From positions 272,957 through 336,956 of the forward strand of contig NZ_JAVRHN010000004.1 in the NCBI RefSeq assembly GCF_031846645.1: DNA of 64,000 bases, read 5' to 3'. Made by a program: the position numbers and the translations under genes. The stretch comes from Autumnicola psychrophila. GTDB lineage: Bacteria; Bacteroidota; Bacteroidia; Flavobacteriales; Flavobacteriaceae. This document shows, piece after piece, positions 50,946 through 59,440 of the stretch; the first letter of the stretch is position 1; the number at the start of each line of letters is the position of its first letter. The notes beneath the pieces are model-generated. The model did not search any database. It was not told the origin of the DNA and saw nothing but the letters and a program-made list of their open reading frames with translations.

Positions 50946-52811
50946 ATGGAAGAAAAGAAAATAGACGTTCAATCTATAATAGGATTTTTACTTATTGGTG
51001 CAATCCTGTTATGGATGCTGTACAACAACTCTACAGAAGAAACGGCACTTGAAGAAAATCAGGAAACAGAGCAGGTTGAAATTACACCGGACCAGCAGCC
51101 AAATAATATAGCCTCCACAGAAGATAACCTGGGAACAGATCAGGATTCAACAGCTTTGGCAGAAGCACGACAGAGACTGGGCGCTTTTGGTTACTCTGCA
51201 ACCCTGGAATCAGCTTCTGAAAATTCCACTACGATATCCAATGATGTACTGGAATTAACAATAGATAACAAAGGAGGGTATATTTCTGAAGCAAGGCTTA
51301 AAAATTATAAGACCTTTGACTCTATTCCCGTATACCTGATAAAGGATGATAATGCGACTTTTAATATCAATTTCTCCACAACCGATGGTCGTACATTAGA
51401 GACTCAAAATCTTTTCTTCGAACCTGAAGTTAGTCAGAATGGTGACAATCAGGTGCTTTCTATGAAGTTAAAAGTTTCTGAAGATGAATTCCTTGAGTAT
51501 CGTTATGTACTGAAACCTGGTGAATATATGCTGGACTTCAGTATTCGTTCCCAGGGACTTGATGACGTTTTCAACGGTTCCCAGGACATTAACCTGGATT
51601 GGAAATTAAAGGGTTACCGGCATGCCAAGAGTATTTCTTACGAGAGCCGGTATACAGATTTGATGTATGAGTACGAAGGTGACAAAGATGATTATCTTGG
51701 TGCCGGCGACGTTGAAACCGGCGAGGATGAAGATATTAGCTACGTTGCATTTAAACAGCACTTCTTCACATCGATTCTCCTCACCGATAACCCATTTGAA
51801 AGAGGAACTTTTAGAACAGAAAATCTTGTTGAAGATGAAGAAGTAGACACCCTCTACACAAGGGATTTTGCCGCAAGCTTTCCCCTGGAGCTACAGGGCG
51901 GTGAGCTTAATTATAACATGAACTGGTATTACGGTCCTACAGACTATAAAATCTTAAATGACTACGATCGTAATCTAGATGAAATTGTACCTCTTGGTTG
52001 GGGGATTTTCGGCTGGATAAACAAATATATCTTCATTCCGTTTTTTGCTTTCTTAAGCAGTTTCTTACCAAGCTACGGGATTGCAATTATTGTAATGACG
52101 ATAGTGGTTAGGATTGTGCTCTCCCCGGTGACTTATAAGTCTTATTTATCTCAGGCAAAAATGAAGGTTTTACGTCCCGAGATCAACGAGATAAACGAGA
52201 AGTACAAGGACAATGCAATGAAGAAGCAACAGGAAACCATGAAGCTTTACAGCAAAGCTGGAGCAAGTCCTATGAGTGGTTGTTTACCTGCCTTAATGCA
52301 AATTCCGGTCTTCTATGCACTGTTCCAGTTTTTCCCCAGTGCTTTCCAGTTGCGCCAAAAAGGCTTTTTATGGGCAGATGACCTTTCCAGTTACGATGTT
52401 ATTGCAGAACTACCTTTTAATATTCCGTTTTATGGGGATCACGTAAGTTTATTTCCAATACTTGCATCTATAGCAATATTTATATACATGACCATGACTA
52501 CCGGGCAAACCATGCAGGCAAATCAACAGCCGGGAATGCCTAACATGAAGTTTATCATGTACCTTTCACCTTTACTGATGCTTTTCTTCTTTAATAACTA
52601 TGCCAGCGGACTTTCCCTGTACTATTTCACATCCAACCTTATTACCATCGGAATTATGCTGGTAATTAAGCACGTAATTATAGATGATGAAAAAATACAT
52701 GCTAAGATTGAAGCCAATAAGAAGAAGCCGAAAAAACAAAACAAGTTTACCAGAAAGATGCAGGAGATGATGGAGCAGGCTGAAGAACAGCAGAAAAAAG
52801 GAAAAAGATAG
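50946..52811 (+). CDS. yidC: Membrane protein insertase YidC
   Basis: Inserts proteins into the inner membrane with or without SecYEG. The N-terminal membrane helix (GFLLIGAILLWML) leads into a large periplasmic domain (about 50-350). The C-terminal core has the insertase helices; GIAIIVMTIVVRIVLSPVTYK carries the conserved hydrophilic-groove Arg, and GCLPALMQIPVFYALFQFFP and FFNNYASGLSLYYFTSNL are typical. The C-terminal tail is strongly basic and likely binds ribosomes. At 621 aa it is a normal Gram-negative form. A terminator follows. Confidence 0.97.
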   Translation: MEEKKIDVQSIIGFLLIGAILLWMLYNNSTEETALEENQETEQVEITPDQQPNNIASTEDNLGTDQDSTALAEARQRLGAFGYSATLESASENSTTISNDVLELTIDNKGGYISEARLKNYKTFDSIPVYLIKDDNATFNINFSTTDGRTLETQNLFFEPEVSQNGDNQVLSMKLKVSEDEFLEYRYVLKPGEYMLDFSIRSQGLDDVFNGSQDINLDWKLKGYRHAKSISYESRYTDLMYEYEGDKDDYLGAGDVETGEDEDISYVAFKQHFFTSILLTDNPFERGTFRTENLVEDEEVDTLYTRDFAASFPLELQGGELNYNMNWYYGPTDYKILNDYDRNLDEIVPLGWGIFGWINKYIFIPFFAFLSSFLPSYGIAIIVMTIVVRIVLSPVTYKSYLSQAKMKVLRPEINEINEKYKDNAMKKQQETMKLYSKAGASPMSGCLPALMQIPVFYALFQFFPSAFQLRQKGFLWADDLSSYDVIAELPFNIPFYGDHVSLFPILASIAIFIYMTMTTGQTMQANQQPGMPNMKFIMYLSPLLMLFFFNNYASGLSLYYFTSNLITIGIMLVIKHVIIDDEKIHAKIEANKKKPKKQNKFTRKMQEMMEQAEEQQKKGKR

Positions 52812-52815
52812 ACTA

Positions 52816-52843
52816 AAAAAGCCCGGCATTGCCGGGCTTTTTC
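52816..52843 (+). terminator. Terminator of pyrG-yidC
   Basis: Perfect 8-bp stem AGCCCGGC / GCCGGGCT (52820-52827 and 52831-52838) with an ATT loop and flanking A and T runs, so it could work in both directions. Confidence 0.9.
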
Positions 52844-53055
52844 AATAGGACCATAAAATTATTTTTGCCAAATAAAGCAAATCCTGTAGAACAGGTTTCT
52901 TTCTTTAACGTTCTATTAGTCTGCAAACTTTTAGAACCTTACAAATCGGTCGGCCTTTCATAATGTATATATAAAACCTAACTTCTAGTGATAAAGTCAC
53001 TAATGACAATAAAAAAATTAAATTTGAAATAAATACATCTTTTTTCAGTTGAAAT

Positions 53056-53061
53056 AAGGAG
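53056..53061 (+). promoter_or_regulatory. Shine-Dalgarno sequence deciding the start at 53068
   Basis: AAGGAG lies six bases before the ATG. Most genes in this window lack such a sequence, so its presence supports this ATG over the one nine bases later. Confidence 0.6.
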
Positions 53062-53067
53062 ATTTTA

Positions 53068-53745
53068 ATGCCGGGCATGTATCAACAACTATGTATACTA
53101 TTATTCCTTTTAATAGGAATGCAACTATTTTCGCAGGAAGAAATAAATCAGCTGGATTCTGAAGGTAGACGACATGGGAAATGGACTGTCAATTTTAAAG
53201 GAACTTCCCAGTTAAAATTCGAGGGGATTTTTGAACATGGAAAAGAAACCGGAGAATTCCGTTTCTATAAAAGAGGATTTGATAATCATCCTTCTGCCAT
53301 CCTCCACTTCAAAGAACAAATAGATTCCGTCACTGCTACTTACTACACTCAAAAAGGAGAACCCATAAGCACCGGCAGGTTAATTGACCAAAAAAGGGAA
53401 GGAAAATGGATCTATTATCATCAGGCTTCGAGAGACACCATGATGATTGAAAACTATCAAAGTGACCAGTTAAACGGACTTCAGAAAACATTCTTCAAGA
53501 ATGGGAAGTTGGCCGAGAAGAGCAAATATAAAAATGGAAAAAAGAACGGACAAAGCTTTGTTTATTCTGAAGAAGGAGTTCTACTGCAAGAACTTAATTA
53601 TGAAAACGGAGAATTACATGGGCCGGTAACCTACTATAATGCCGAAGGTGATACCCTTATTGAAGGACAGTATATTCGGGATCAAAAGAAAGGAAACTGG
53701 AAATACTTTCAGAATAAAAAGTTAACAGAAGAAAAAGAATTATAG
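53068..53745 (+). CDS. Exported MORN/YwqK-type repeat protein
   Basis: 225 aa with a signal peptide ending at LFSQ and then repeated G-x-W and Y-K-N-G-K units: RRHGKWTVNFKG, KREGKWIYYH, KYKNGKKNGQSF and YENGELHGPVTYYNAEG. These are the MORN-like repeats of YwqK-family proteins. The family is sometimes labelled an antitoxin, but nothing here supports that. Role unknown; probably exported or cell-surface. Confidence 0.85.
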   Translation: MPGMYQQLCILLFLLIGMQLFSQEEINQLDSEGRRHGKWTVNFKGTSQLKFEGIFEHGKETGEFRFYKRGFDNHPSAILHFKEQIDSVTATYYTQKGEPISTGRLIDQKREGKWIYYHQASRDTMMIENYQSDQLNGLQKTFFKNGKLAEKSKYKNGKKNGQSFVYSEEGVLLQELNYENGELHGPVTYYNAEGDTLIEGQYIRDQKKGNWKYFQNKKLTEEKEL

Positions 53746-53794
53746 CTCACTTATAAATACGATATATTTACATTTAACCAAAAAACAACATAGC

Positions 53795-54211
53795 ATGAAA
53801 AAGATATTTTTATTATTTATGTCACTCGCAGTTTTGTCCTCCTGTAGTGATGATGATGAAGCCAACGGAACTTCTGATGACCGAATCCTAGGCACGTGGT
53901 TTCTAGTCGAAGTAAATGGTATAGAAAATCTCCCTTTTGAAATTAATGAATGTATTTTGAGGTCCAATGTTACCTTTAATAGTAATAACACTGCCAATTC
54001 TAATTATTATACTGGAACCACTTCAGAAAATTGCAGTCTTGATGATGAAGAAGGGCGCTGGGAGAAATTAGAAGGAGATTCAAAATATCAATTAACCATT
54101 CCGGTTCTTGGAAGTCAGAGAGGAACAGTAAACTTTTCAGGTGATAATTCGGAATTTACGTTTATACCAGATCTTATTCCAGCGGCGAATATTGTTTTCG
54201 AAAAAAGATAG
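53795..54211 (+). CDS. Lipocalin-like lipoprotein
   Basis: 138 aa with a lipoprotein signal (AVLSSCSDDD). After an acidic linker, DRILGTWFLVEVNG begins a lipocalin-like beta-barrel, with RSNVTFNSNNTAN, DDEEGRWEKLEGDSKYQLTI and NFSGDNSEFTF as later strands. Small lipoproteins of this type are common in Bacteroidetes and are thought to bind ligands, which is unproven here. A terminator follows. Confidence 0.75.
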   Translation: MKKIFLLFMSLAVLSSCSDDDEANGTSDDRILGTWFLVEVNGIENLPFEINECILRSNVTFNSNNTANSNYYTGTTSENCSLDDEEGRWEKLEGDSKYQLTIPVLGSQRGTVNFSGDNSEFTFIPDLIPAANIVFEKR

Positions 54212-54233
54212 TTTCAATTCCTAAAACTGAATC

Positions 54234-54261
54234 AAGGGTGGCTTTTGTCACCCTTTTTTAT
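54234..54261 (+). terminator. Terminator of the lipocalin-like lipoprotein gene
   Basis: Stem AAGGGTG / CACCCTT (54234-54240 and 54249-54255) with an 8-base loop and a T-rich tail. Confidence 0.72.
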
Positions 54262-54273
54262 TTCGTAATTTTG
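54245..54273 (+). promoter_or_regulatory. Flavobacterial promoter of mnmA
   Basis: TTG at 54245-54247, an 18-base spacer, then TAATTTTG at 54266-54273. It overlaps the preceding terminator, and the ATG follows 43 bases later. Confidence 0.55.
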
Positions 54274-54316
54274 CCATCTCTTTTCCGACTTTTAATAGGA
54301 ATTATAGCATATAGTA

Positions 54317-55504
54317 ATGAAAAAGGTAGTTGTTGGTTTATCCGGAGGTGTAGATTCAAGTGTTTCAGCATATTTGCTGCAACAGCAGGGCTACGAAGTA
54401 ATCGGGCTGTTTATGAAGAACTGGCATGATGATTCTGTGACCATTTCAGATGAATGCCCGTGGCTGGATGATAGTAACGACGCCATGCTGGTGGCAGATA
54501 AATTGGGGATTCCATTTCAGACGGTAGATTTAAGTGAGCAGTACAAAGAGCGTATTGTAGACTATATGTTTAATGAATATGAGCGGGGCAGAACTCCAAA
54601 TCCAGACGTTCTCTGCAACCGGGAGATCAAATTTGATGTATTTATGAAAATTGCCCTTTCTTTGGGTGCAGATTATGTTGCTACCGGTCATTACTGCAGA
54701 AAAGGGGAAATTGAAAAAGACGGAAAGCCAATTTACCAATTATTGGCAGGGAAAGATGCCAATAAAGATCAGTCTTACTTTTTATGTCAGTTAACTCAGG
54801 AACAATTGGCAAAAAGCCTCTTCCCTATTGGGGAATTGCAAAAATCTGAGGTGCGAAAGATAGCAAAGGAGCAAAATTTGGTAACAGCAGACAAAAAAGA
54901 CTCTCAGGGACTTTGTTTTATCGGGAAAGTGAGACTTCCGGACTTCCTTCAGCAAAAATTACAACCAAAAGAAGGAGTTATTGTAGAAATTGATGCTGAT
55001 AAAGAGCTTTATGCTGAAGACAAAGCCGAATACAGGTCGAAAATTGACAAATTAGAGCACCTGTCTAAAAAGTATAAATATGCTTCAAACGATGGCAAAA
55101 TTGTGGGAAAACACCAGGGAGCGCATTACTTCACTAAAGGACAACGTAAAGGTTTGGCTGTAGGTGGTACTCCGGAGCCACTTTTTGTAATTGATACAGA
55201 TGTAGAGGAAAATGTGATTTATACCGGACAGGGCAAAAACCATCCCGGCATCTACAGAAAAGCCTTATTTGTTAATAACGAAGAAGTACATTGGGTGCGC
55301 AAAGATCTTGCGCTTCAGGAAAATGAAGAACTAAAGGTGAAAGCAAGGATACGTTACCGCCAGCCGCTTCAGGACGCCACGCTTTATCAGACCGGAAATG
55401 GATTGTATGTTGTCTTTGAAGAAAATCAGGCTTCTATTACTGAAGGGCAGTTTGTCGCGTGGTACCACGGAGAGGAATTGTTAGGATCTGGCGTTATTTC
55501 TTAA
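54317..55504 (+). CDS. mnmA: tRNA-specific 2-thiouridylase MnmA
   Basis: Places sulfur at the wobble uridine of tRNA-Lys, -Glu and -Gln. The PP-loop motif GLSGGVDSSVSAYLL is at residues 8-22. The two catalytic cysteines are in NPDVLCNREIKF near residue 99 and SQGLCFIGKV near residue 200. At 395 aa it is slightly longer than the typical 360-380 aa, from an insert rich in Glu and Lys near residues 230-260 (DADKELYAEDKAEYR), seen in Bacteroidetes forms. It is followed by an FMN enzyme gene with a 26-base gap. Confidence 0.96.
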   Translation: MKKVVVGLSGGVDSSVSAYLLQQQGYEVIGLFMKNWHDDSVTISDECPWLDDSNDAMLVADKLGIPFQTVDLSEQYKERIVDYMFNEYERGRTPNPDVLCNREIKFDVFMKIALSLGADYVATGHYCRKGEIEKDGKPIYQLLAGKDANKDQSYFLCQLTQEQLAKSLFPIGELQKSEVRKIAKEQNLVTADKKDSQGLCFIGKVRLPDFLQQKLQPKEGVIVEIDADKELYAEDKAEYRSKIDKLEHLSKKYKYASNDGKIVGKHQGAHYFTKGQRKGLAVGGTPEPLFVIDTDVEENVIYTGQGKNHPGIYRKALFVNNEEVHWVRKDLALQENEELKVKARIRYRQPLQDATLYQTGNGLYVVFEENQASITEGQFVAWYHGEELLGSGVIS

Positions 55505-55530
55505 TTCTACTAACTTTTCAACCGAAACAA

Positions 55531-56481
55531 ATGCCCAACAGGATTACCAAACTTTTCAATATTAAATATCCGCTAATCCAGGCGGGAATGGTCTGGGCGA
55601 GCGGATGGAAACTCGCCTCGGCAGTAAGCAACGCCGGAGGACTGGGAATAATTGGCGCCGGTTCTATGTATCCTGAAGTCCTTAAAGAACATATTCAAAA
55701 ATGTAAATCTGCCTCCAGTAAACCTTTTGCTGTGAATGTTCCCCTACTCTATCCCAATGTAGAGGAAATAATGAAAATTATTGTAGATGAAGAAGTACAG
55801 ATTGTGTTTACATCTGCTGGAAATCCAAAGGTCTGGACAAAGTATTTGCAGGAAAAAGGGATAAAAGTAGTTCACGTGGTGAGCAGTCTCAAATTTGCTT
55901 TAAAGTCTGAAGAAGCCGGAGTTGATGCGGTTGTTGCCGAAGGTTTTGAGGCAGGAGGCCATAATGGTCGTGATGAAACCACTACATTCACGCTCATCCC
56001 GATGGTTAGGGAAAAACTGGAAATTCCGCTTATTGCTGCGGGAGGGATCGCCACCGGTCGCGGAATGCTCGCCGCTATGGTTCTGGGTGCTGAAGGCGTA
56101 CAGATAGGTAGTAGATTTGTAGCCTCTCCAGAAGCATCTTCCCACCCCGATTTTAAGGAGATGGTAATAAAAGCTCAGGAAGGTGATACAAAGCTTACTT
56201 TAAAGGAGCTGACTCCAGTAAGGTTACTTAAAAATAATTTCTACGATCAAATAGAAAGCCTTTATCAGAAAAAGCCTTCCAAAGGAGACCTGCTGGAATT
56301 GTTGGGACGTGGGCGTGCAAAAAAGGGAATGTTTGGAGGTGATCTTGAGGAAGGGGAACTCGAAATTGGGCAAATTTCAGGAATCATTCATGAAATCAAA
56401 CCCGCCGCCGAAATTGTAAGAGAGATAATTGAGGAATTTAAAGCAGCTCAAAAAGAAGCTGCTGCACATTCTTTTTCCTGA
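55531..56481 (+). CDS. FMN-dependent nitronate monooxygenase/FabK-like enzyme
   Basis: 316 aa from the ATG at 55531; the frame extends upstream into mnmA but without similarity. The TIM-barrel FMN site shows in PLIQAGMVWASGWKLASAV, FEAGGHNGRDETTTF (catalytic His) and GGIATGRGMLAAMVLGAEGV, then GSRF. The FabK/nitronate-monooxygenase group is clear, but which reaction it performs is not. It lies 26 bases after mnmA on the same strand, so may share its transcript. Confidence 0.85.
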   Translation: MPNRITKLFNIKYPLIQAGMVWASGWKLASAVSNAGGLGIIGAGSMYPEVLKEHIQKCKSASSKPFAVNVPLLYPNVEEIMKIIVDEEVQIVFTSAGNPKVWTKYLQEKGIKVVHVVSSLKFALKSEEAGVDAVVAEGFEAGGHNGRDETTTFTLIPMVREKLEIPLIAAGGIATGRGMLAAMVLGAEGVQIGSRFVASPEASSHPDFKEMVIKAQEGDTKLTLKELTPVRLLKNNFYDQIESLYQKKPSKGDLLELLGRGRAKKGMFGGDLEEGELEIGQISGIIHEIKPAAEIVREIIEEFKAAQKEAAAHSFS

Positions 56482-56498
56482 ATTAACCAGGTTATAAC

Positions 56499-57050
56499 TT
56501 ATTCGGCGTATTTGCTGTATTTCTGGAGCTCCTTCTGTACAAAATCCCGCCACTTTAACTCTTCCTGTTCTATACGGCTGTGATTACTTTCTGCATCAAA
56601 GGCATTTTGCATGGTTGTTCTTTCCTGTTCATATTTCCTGTAGATCGCTGTTAGTTCCTTCTGAACATCTCGTCCACCCTCATATTCCGCCAGGGCTTTG
56701 CGTAGTTTTCGCGCATGTAATTCAGAAATATCAAAATGAAGCTGTTCGTGGGCCAGAATAAAATCCTTTTTCACGATATTATCTTTTTTCCAGGAATTGT
56801 TGGGGTAAAAGTTTGCTTTAACATCATAATCTACTAGAACCACCTTATTACCACTTTCACTTAAACTCCAGCCAATGGAAATCCCCGAATTTGTACTGGC
56901 TTTATAAGTGCTGGAGGAAGAAGGTTTACCTCTAAAATCTTCCCAGGTAAGAGGTCGGTTTTCATTCCATTCCATCTTTTCCTTTTCACGCTGTGCAAAA
57001 AGAAAAGAGGAATACAAAAGAAGAAAAGTCAGGAGAACCTTTCTCATCAT
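56499..57050 (-). CDS. DUF922-family exported putative zinc protease
   Basis: 183 aa with a signal peptide ending at FLFAQ. The core has the DUF922 pattern: NRPLTWEDFRGKPSSSSTYK, then VKANFYPNNSWKK, and an HEQLH motif at residues 101-105 in DFILAHEQLHFDISELHAR. The HExxH and following His/Asp fit a zinc-dependent hydrolase, although activity is unproven for the family. It overlaps the upstream OsmC gene in a four-base ATGA and is the last gene of the guaA-led unit. Confidence 0.83.
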   Translation of the reverse strand: MMRKVLLTFLLLYSSFLFAQREKEKMEWNENRPLTWEDFRGKPSSSSTYKASTNSGISIGWSLSESGNKVVLVDYDVKANFYPNNSWKKDNIVKKDFILAHEQLHFDISELHARKLRKALAEYEGGRDVQKELTAIYRKYEQERTTMQNAFDAESNHSRIEQEELKWRDFVQKELQKYSKYAE

Positions 57051-57448
57051 TTATATAAAAAGGAAATATTTTTCTCTATTTCAGGATGAAGGCTATTTAA
57101 TACAGGGCAGGTTCTGGCAGTATTTTCCAGGATCTTTTTCTCCTTCTGCTGGAAATCTGATTGAAATTCAATTACCACATCAATTTTTGATATTCTGCGT
57201 GGCTCTGCTGCCATGGTCTTGGTCACCGCTGCAGTCGCTCCGGTTAAATCTACCTCCATGTTTTCAGCCTTTATTCCCATAACCGTTAACATACAAGAAG
57301 CCAAAGCAGTTGCAACAGTATCTGTCGGAGAAAAAGCCTCGCCTTTGCCATGGTTATCAACCGGCGCATCTGTGATTATTGTGGAACCACTTTTCAAATG
57401 TTCTGCTTCAGTTCTTAATCCGCCTTTATAAATTACTCTAGAAGTCAT
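57047..57448 (-). CDS. OsmC-family protein
   Basis: 133 aa of the OsmC/Ohr fold. The conserved cysteines are in ATALASCMLTVMGI (Cys53) and NTARTCPVLNSL (Cys115), the pair used by the family to reduce organic hydroperoxides. The N-terminal GKGEAFSPTDTVATALASC block is typical. Its start codon lies inside the end of the LysM gene (11-base overlap) and its stop overlaps the DUF922 gene, so the three are translationally coupled. Confidence 0.88.
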   Translation of the reverse strand: MTSRVIYKGGLRTEAEHLKSGSTIITDAPVDNHGKGEAFSPTDTVATALASCMLTVMGIKAENMEVDLTGATAAVTKTMAAEPRRISKIDVVIEFQSDFQQKEKKILENTARTCPVLNSLHPEIEKNISFLYK

Positions 57449-59411
57449 TTTCTACGCTTAAACTTAAGTCCTCATTTACACTTAATATATACACCGCGTC
57501 ATTCTGGAAACCACCTCCGGAAATAGGCATATAATGAAATTTGTTTTCATAGTATTCTGTATAACCCTGGTATCTTGCAAAAGAGTCATAAAGATCTTTG
57601 GCACTCGCTAATCTAAGCAATACGTCTAAAGTAAGGTCATAGCCTCTTACCGCATATTGGTTGGGTACGATTGCAAACTTTTCTACATACTCTTCTATAA
57701 ATTCTCTGGTATTTTCCTGGTTATGCTGTTTATCTACAGAAGGATAATGAAAGTTTAGTCTTCCCAAATGATTGTTGGAAACATTGTCATTGTCATAACC
57801 AGCACCTTTTGCGGTAGTAAAGAGTTTAATGTTTTTGTCTCTTGCAAGCCTGTTAAGGCCTGAGGTTACACTACTTAAAATTCCAACATTGTCTGATTCC
57901 AGAATCACCCAGTTCTCCCGATTTGCATCAAGAACCTGATTCATTGCACTTTCAGAAACATATCCATTCCCGGGACTAATGAATCTTGCCTGGGGAAGGA
58001 TATTGCTCAGCTTACTTTTTATCTCGTAAGACTTACCGTCTGCGATTACAACAACATTTTTATTATCGGCATTTCGCTCCAAGTATGCCACCATAGCATC
58101 TGCCAGCATTTCATCTGTTGGGCGCGACTGGAATAAATTGTCGTAAGGACGCATCTGTTTGTTTGAAAGCGGACTGATTACAGGTACATTCTCTCTTGCC
58201 AGACTGGCAGCAGCTGCCTCTGTGGTAGTTTGCAGAAGCGGGCCTATAACAGCATCTGTGTTACTGAAGTTATGTGTATTTACAATATTGGTTACCTCCT
58301 GAACATTTTGCTTGGTATCAAAAACTCTAAGATTTGTAGAAATCCCAAGCTCCTTTGCTTCTTCTACGGCCATTAAAACTCCGCTGTAGAAATCTAGGGA
58401 GATACGCAAAACCCTGTCCTCCAGAATAGCCTTCTTATAATGATCTAGGGAATCGCTTTCTATTTTCTGCAGATTGTAAGGAAGCATAACCACAAGCTCC
58501 TTTGTCCTCAGGTTAGTAAGGGAATTCTTTAAGTCAATACTTCGATCTGCAGCTTCTTCAAAATTTTCAATATCAAAGTCACCTTCTCCAGTTTCCGGAT
58601 CTGCCGGAATTTTTAAAACCATACCCGACTTTACGCCATCTTTTAAAGCAGGATTCAGCGCAATAAGTGAATCGCGGTCTATTCCGAATTTTCTTGTTAA
58701 ACGGAAGAAGTTTTCTTTAGGCTGAACCTCATAAAATTCGAAAGTTTCATCAGTAATTATTACAGGCTCATTTTCAAGAACGTCGGTTCCTACCTTCAGC
58801 ATAATTCCCGGCTGCAGTACATCTACAGTGGGATTCATTTCTTCAAGTTCCTGAACGGTAAGACCATACTTGCGTGCAATTCCGTATTTTGTCTCTTTCG
58901 GAATTACCACATGCTCACGTGTACTTCTTGTCTCTTGTGGATTTACTCCTGAATTTTGCTGCTGTGGCGCAGAAACCGCTGCCGATACCTGTGCAGTCGT
59001 TTTCTGCACTTCAGAAATGACAGGTATTCTTATTTCTTCTCCCGTCTGAAGTTCTTCAGAATATAAATGCTTATTGTAACGCTTAATCTGGTCGATCTCT
59101 ACATTATACTGCTGTGACAGCCCGTAAAGCGTCTCTTTCTTCGCAACTTTATGTGTTCTGAAACTTGCAGCATCGCTCTGGGACGATTCAGTTTGGGAAG
59201 AATTCAGCGGAATGACAAGTTTAGCTGAAACATCAATCCCATCTTTAGCATCAGGATTATATTTAAATATATCTTCTGTGGAAACATTGTAGGATCTCGC
59301 TATACTGTTAACAGTCTCCCCTGAAGTTACAGTATGATATTTAAACTGTTGTGCTACAGCTTCAGCAGTAAAAACCTGAAACAGTAAAAATAACGCAAAA
59401 ATGTACTTCAT
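57438..59411 (-). CDS. LysM repeats fused to a periplasmic-binding-protein-like domain
   Basis: 657 aa from the ATG at 59411; the frame's upstream extension runs into guaA and is not used. After a signal peptide (ALFLLFQVFTAEAVAQ) come four LysM units, starting at YHTVTSGETVNSIARSYNVS, THKVAKKETLYGLSQQYNVE, EHVVIPKETKYGIARKYGLT and YEVQPKENFFRLTRKFGIDR. They bind peptidoglycan. From about residue 310 to the end is a type I periplasmic-binding-like domain (GVLMAVEEAKELGIST, NTDAVIGPLLQTTTE). It is exported and probably envelope-anchored through peptidoglycan. A role as a cell-wall regulator is inferred. Confidence 0.85.
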   Translation of the reverse strand: MKYIFALFLLFQVFTAEAVAQQFKYHTVTSGETVNSIARSYNVSTEDIFKYNPDAKDGIDVSAKLVIPLNSSQTESSQSDAASFRTHKVAKKETLYGLSQQYNVEIDQIKRYNKHLYSEELQTGEEIRIPVISEVQKTTAQVSAAVSAPQQQNSGVNPQETRSTREHVVIPKETKYGIARKYGLTVQELEEMNPTVDVLQPGIMLKVGTDVLENEPVIITDETFEFYEVQPKENFFRLTRKFGIDRDSLIALNPALKDGVKSGMVLKIPADPETGEGDFDIENFEEAADRSIDLKNSLTNLRTKELVVMLPYNLQKIESDSLDHYKKAILEDRVLRISLDFYSGVLMAVEEAKELGISTNLRVFDTKQNVQEVTNIVNTHNFSNTDAVIGPLLQTTTEAAAASLARENVPVISPLSNKQMRPYDNLFQSRPTDEMLADAMVAYLERNADNKNVVVIADGKSYEIKSKLSNILPQARFISPGNGYVSESAMNQVLDANRENWVILESDNVGILSSVTSGLNRLARDKNIKLFTTAKGAGYDNDNVSNNHLGRLNFHYPSVDKQHNQENTREFIEEYVEKFAIVPNQYAVRGYDLTLDVLLRLASAKDLYDSFARYQGYTEYYENKFHYMPISGGGFQNDAVYILSVNEDLSLSVENDF

Positions 59412-59440
59412 CTTATATTCTTTAATTGTCCTTCCGCATT

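Noticed and set aside
53068..53745. YwqK-family protein as an antitoxin
   Set aside because: No toxin-like partner is next to it and the MORN-type repeats with a signal peptide point to an exported repeat protein.
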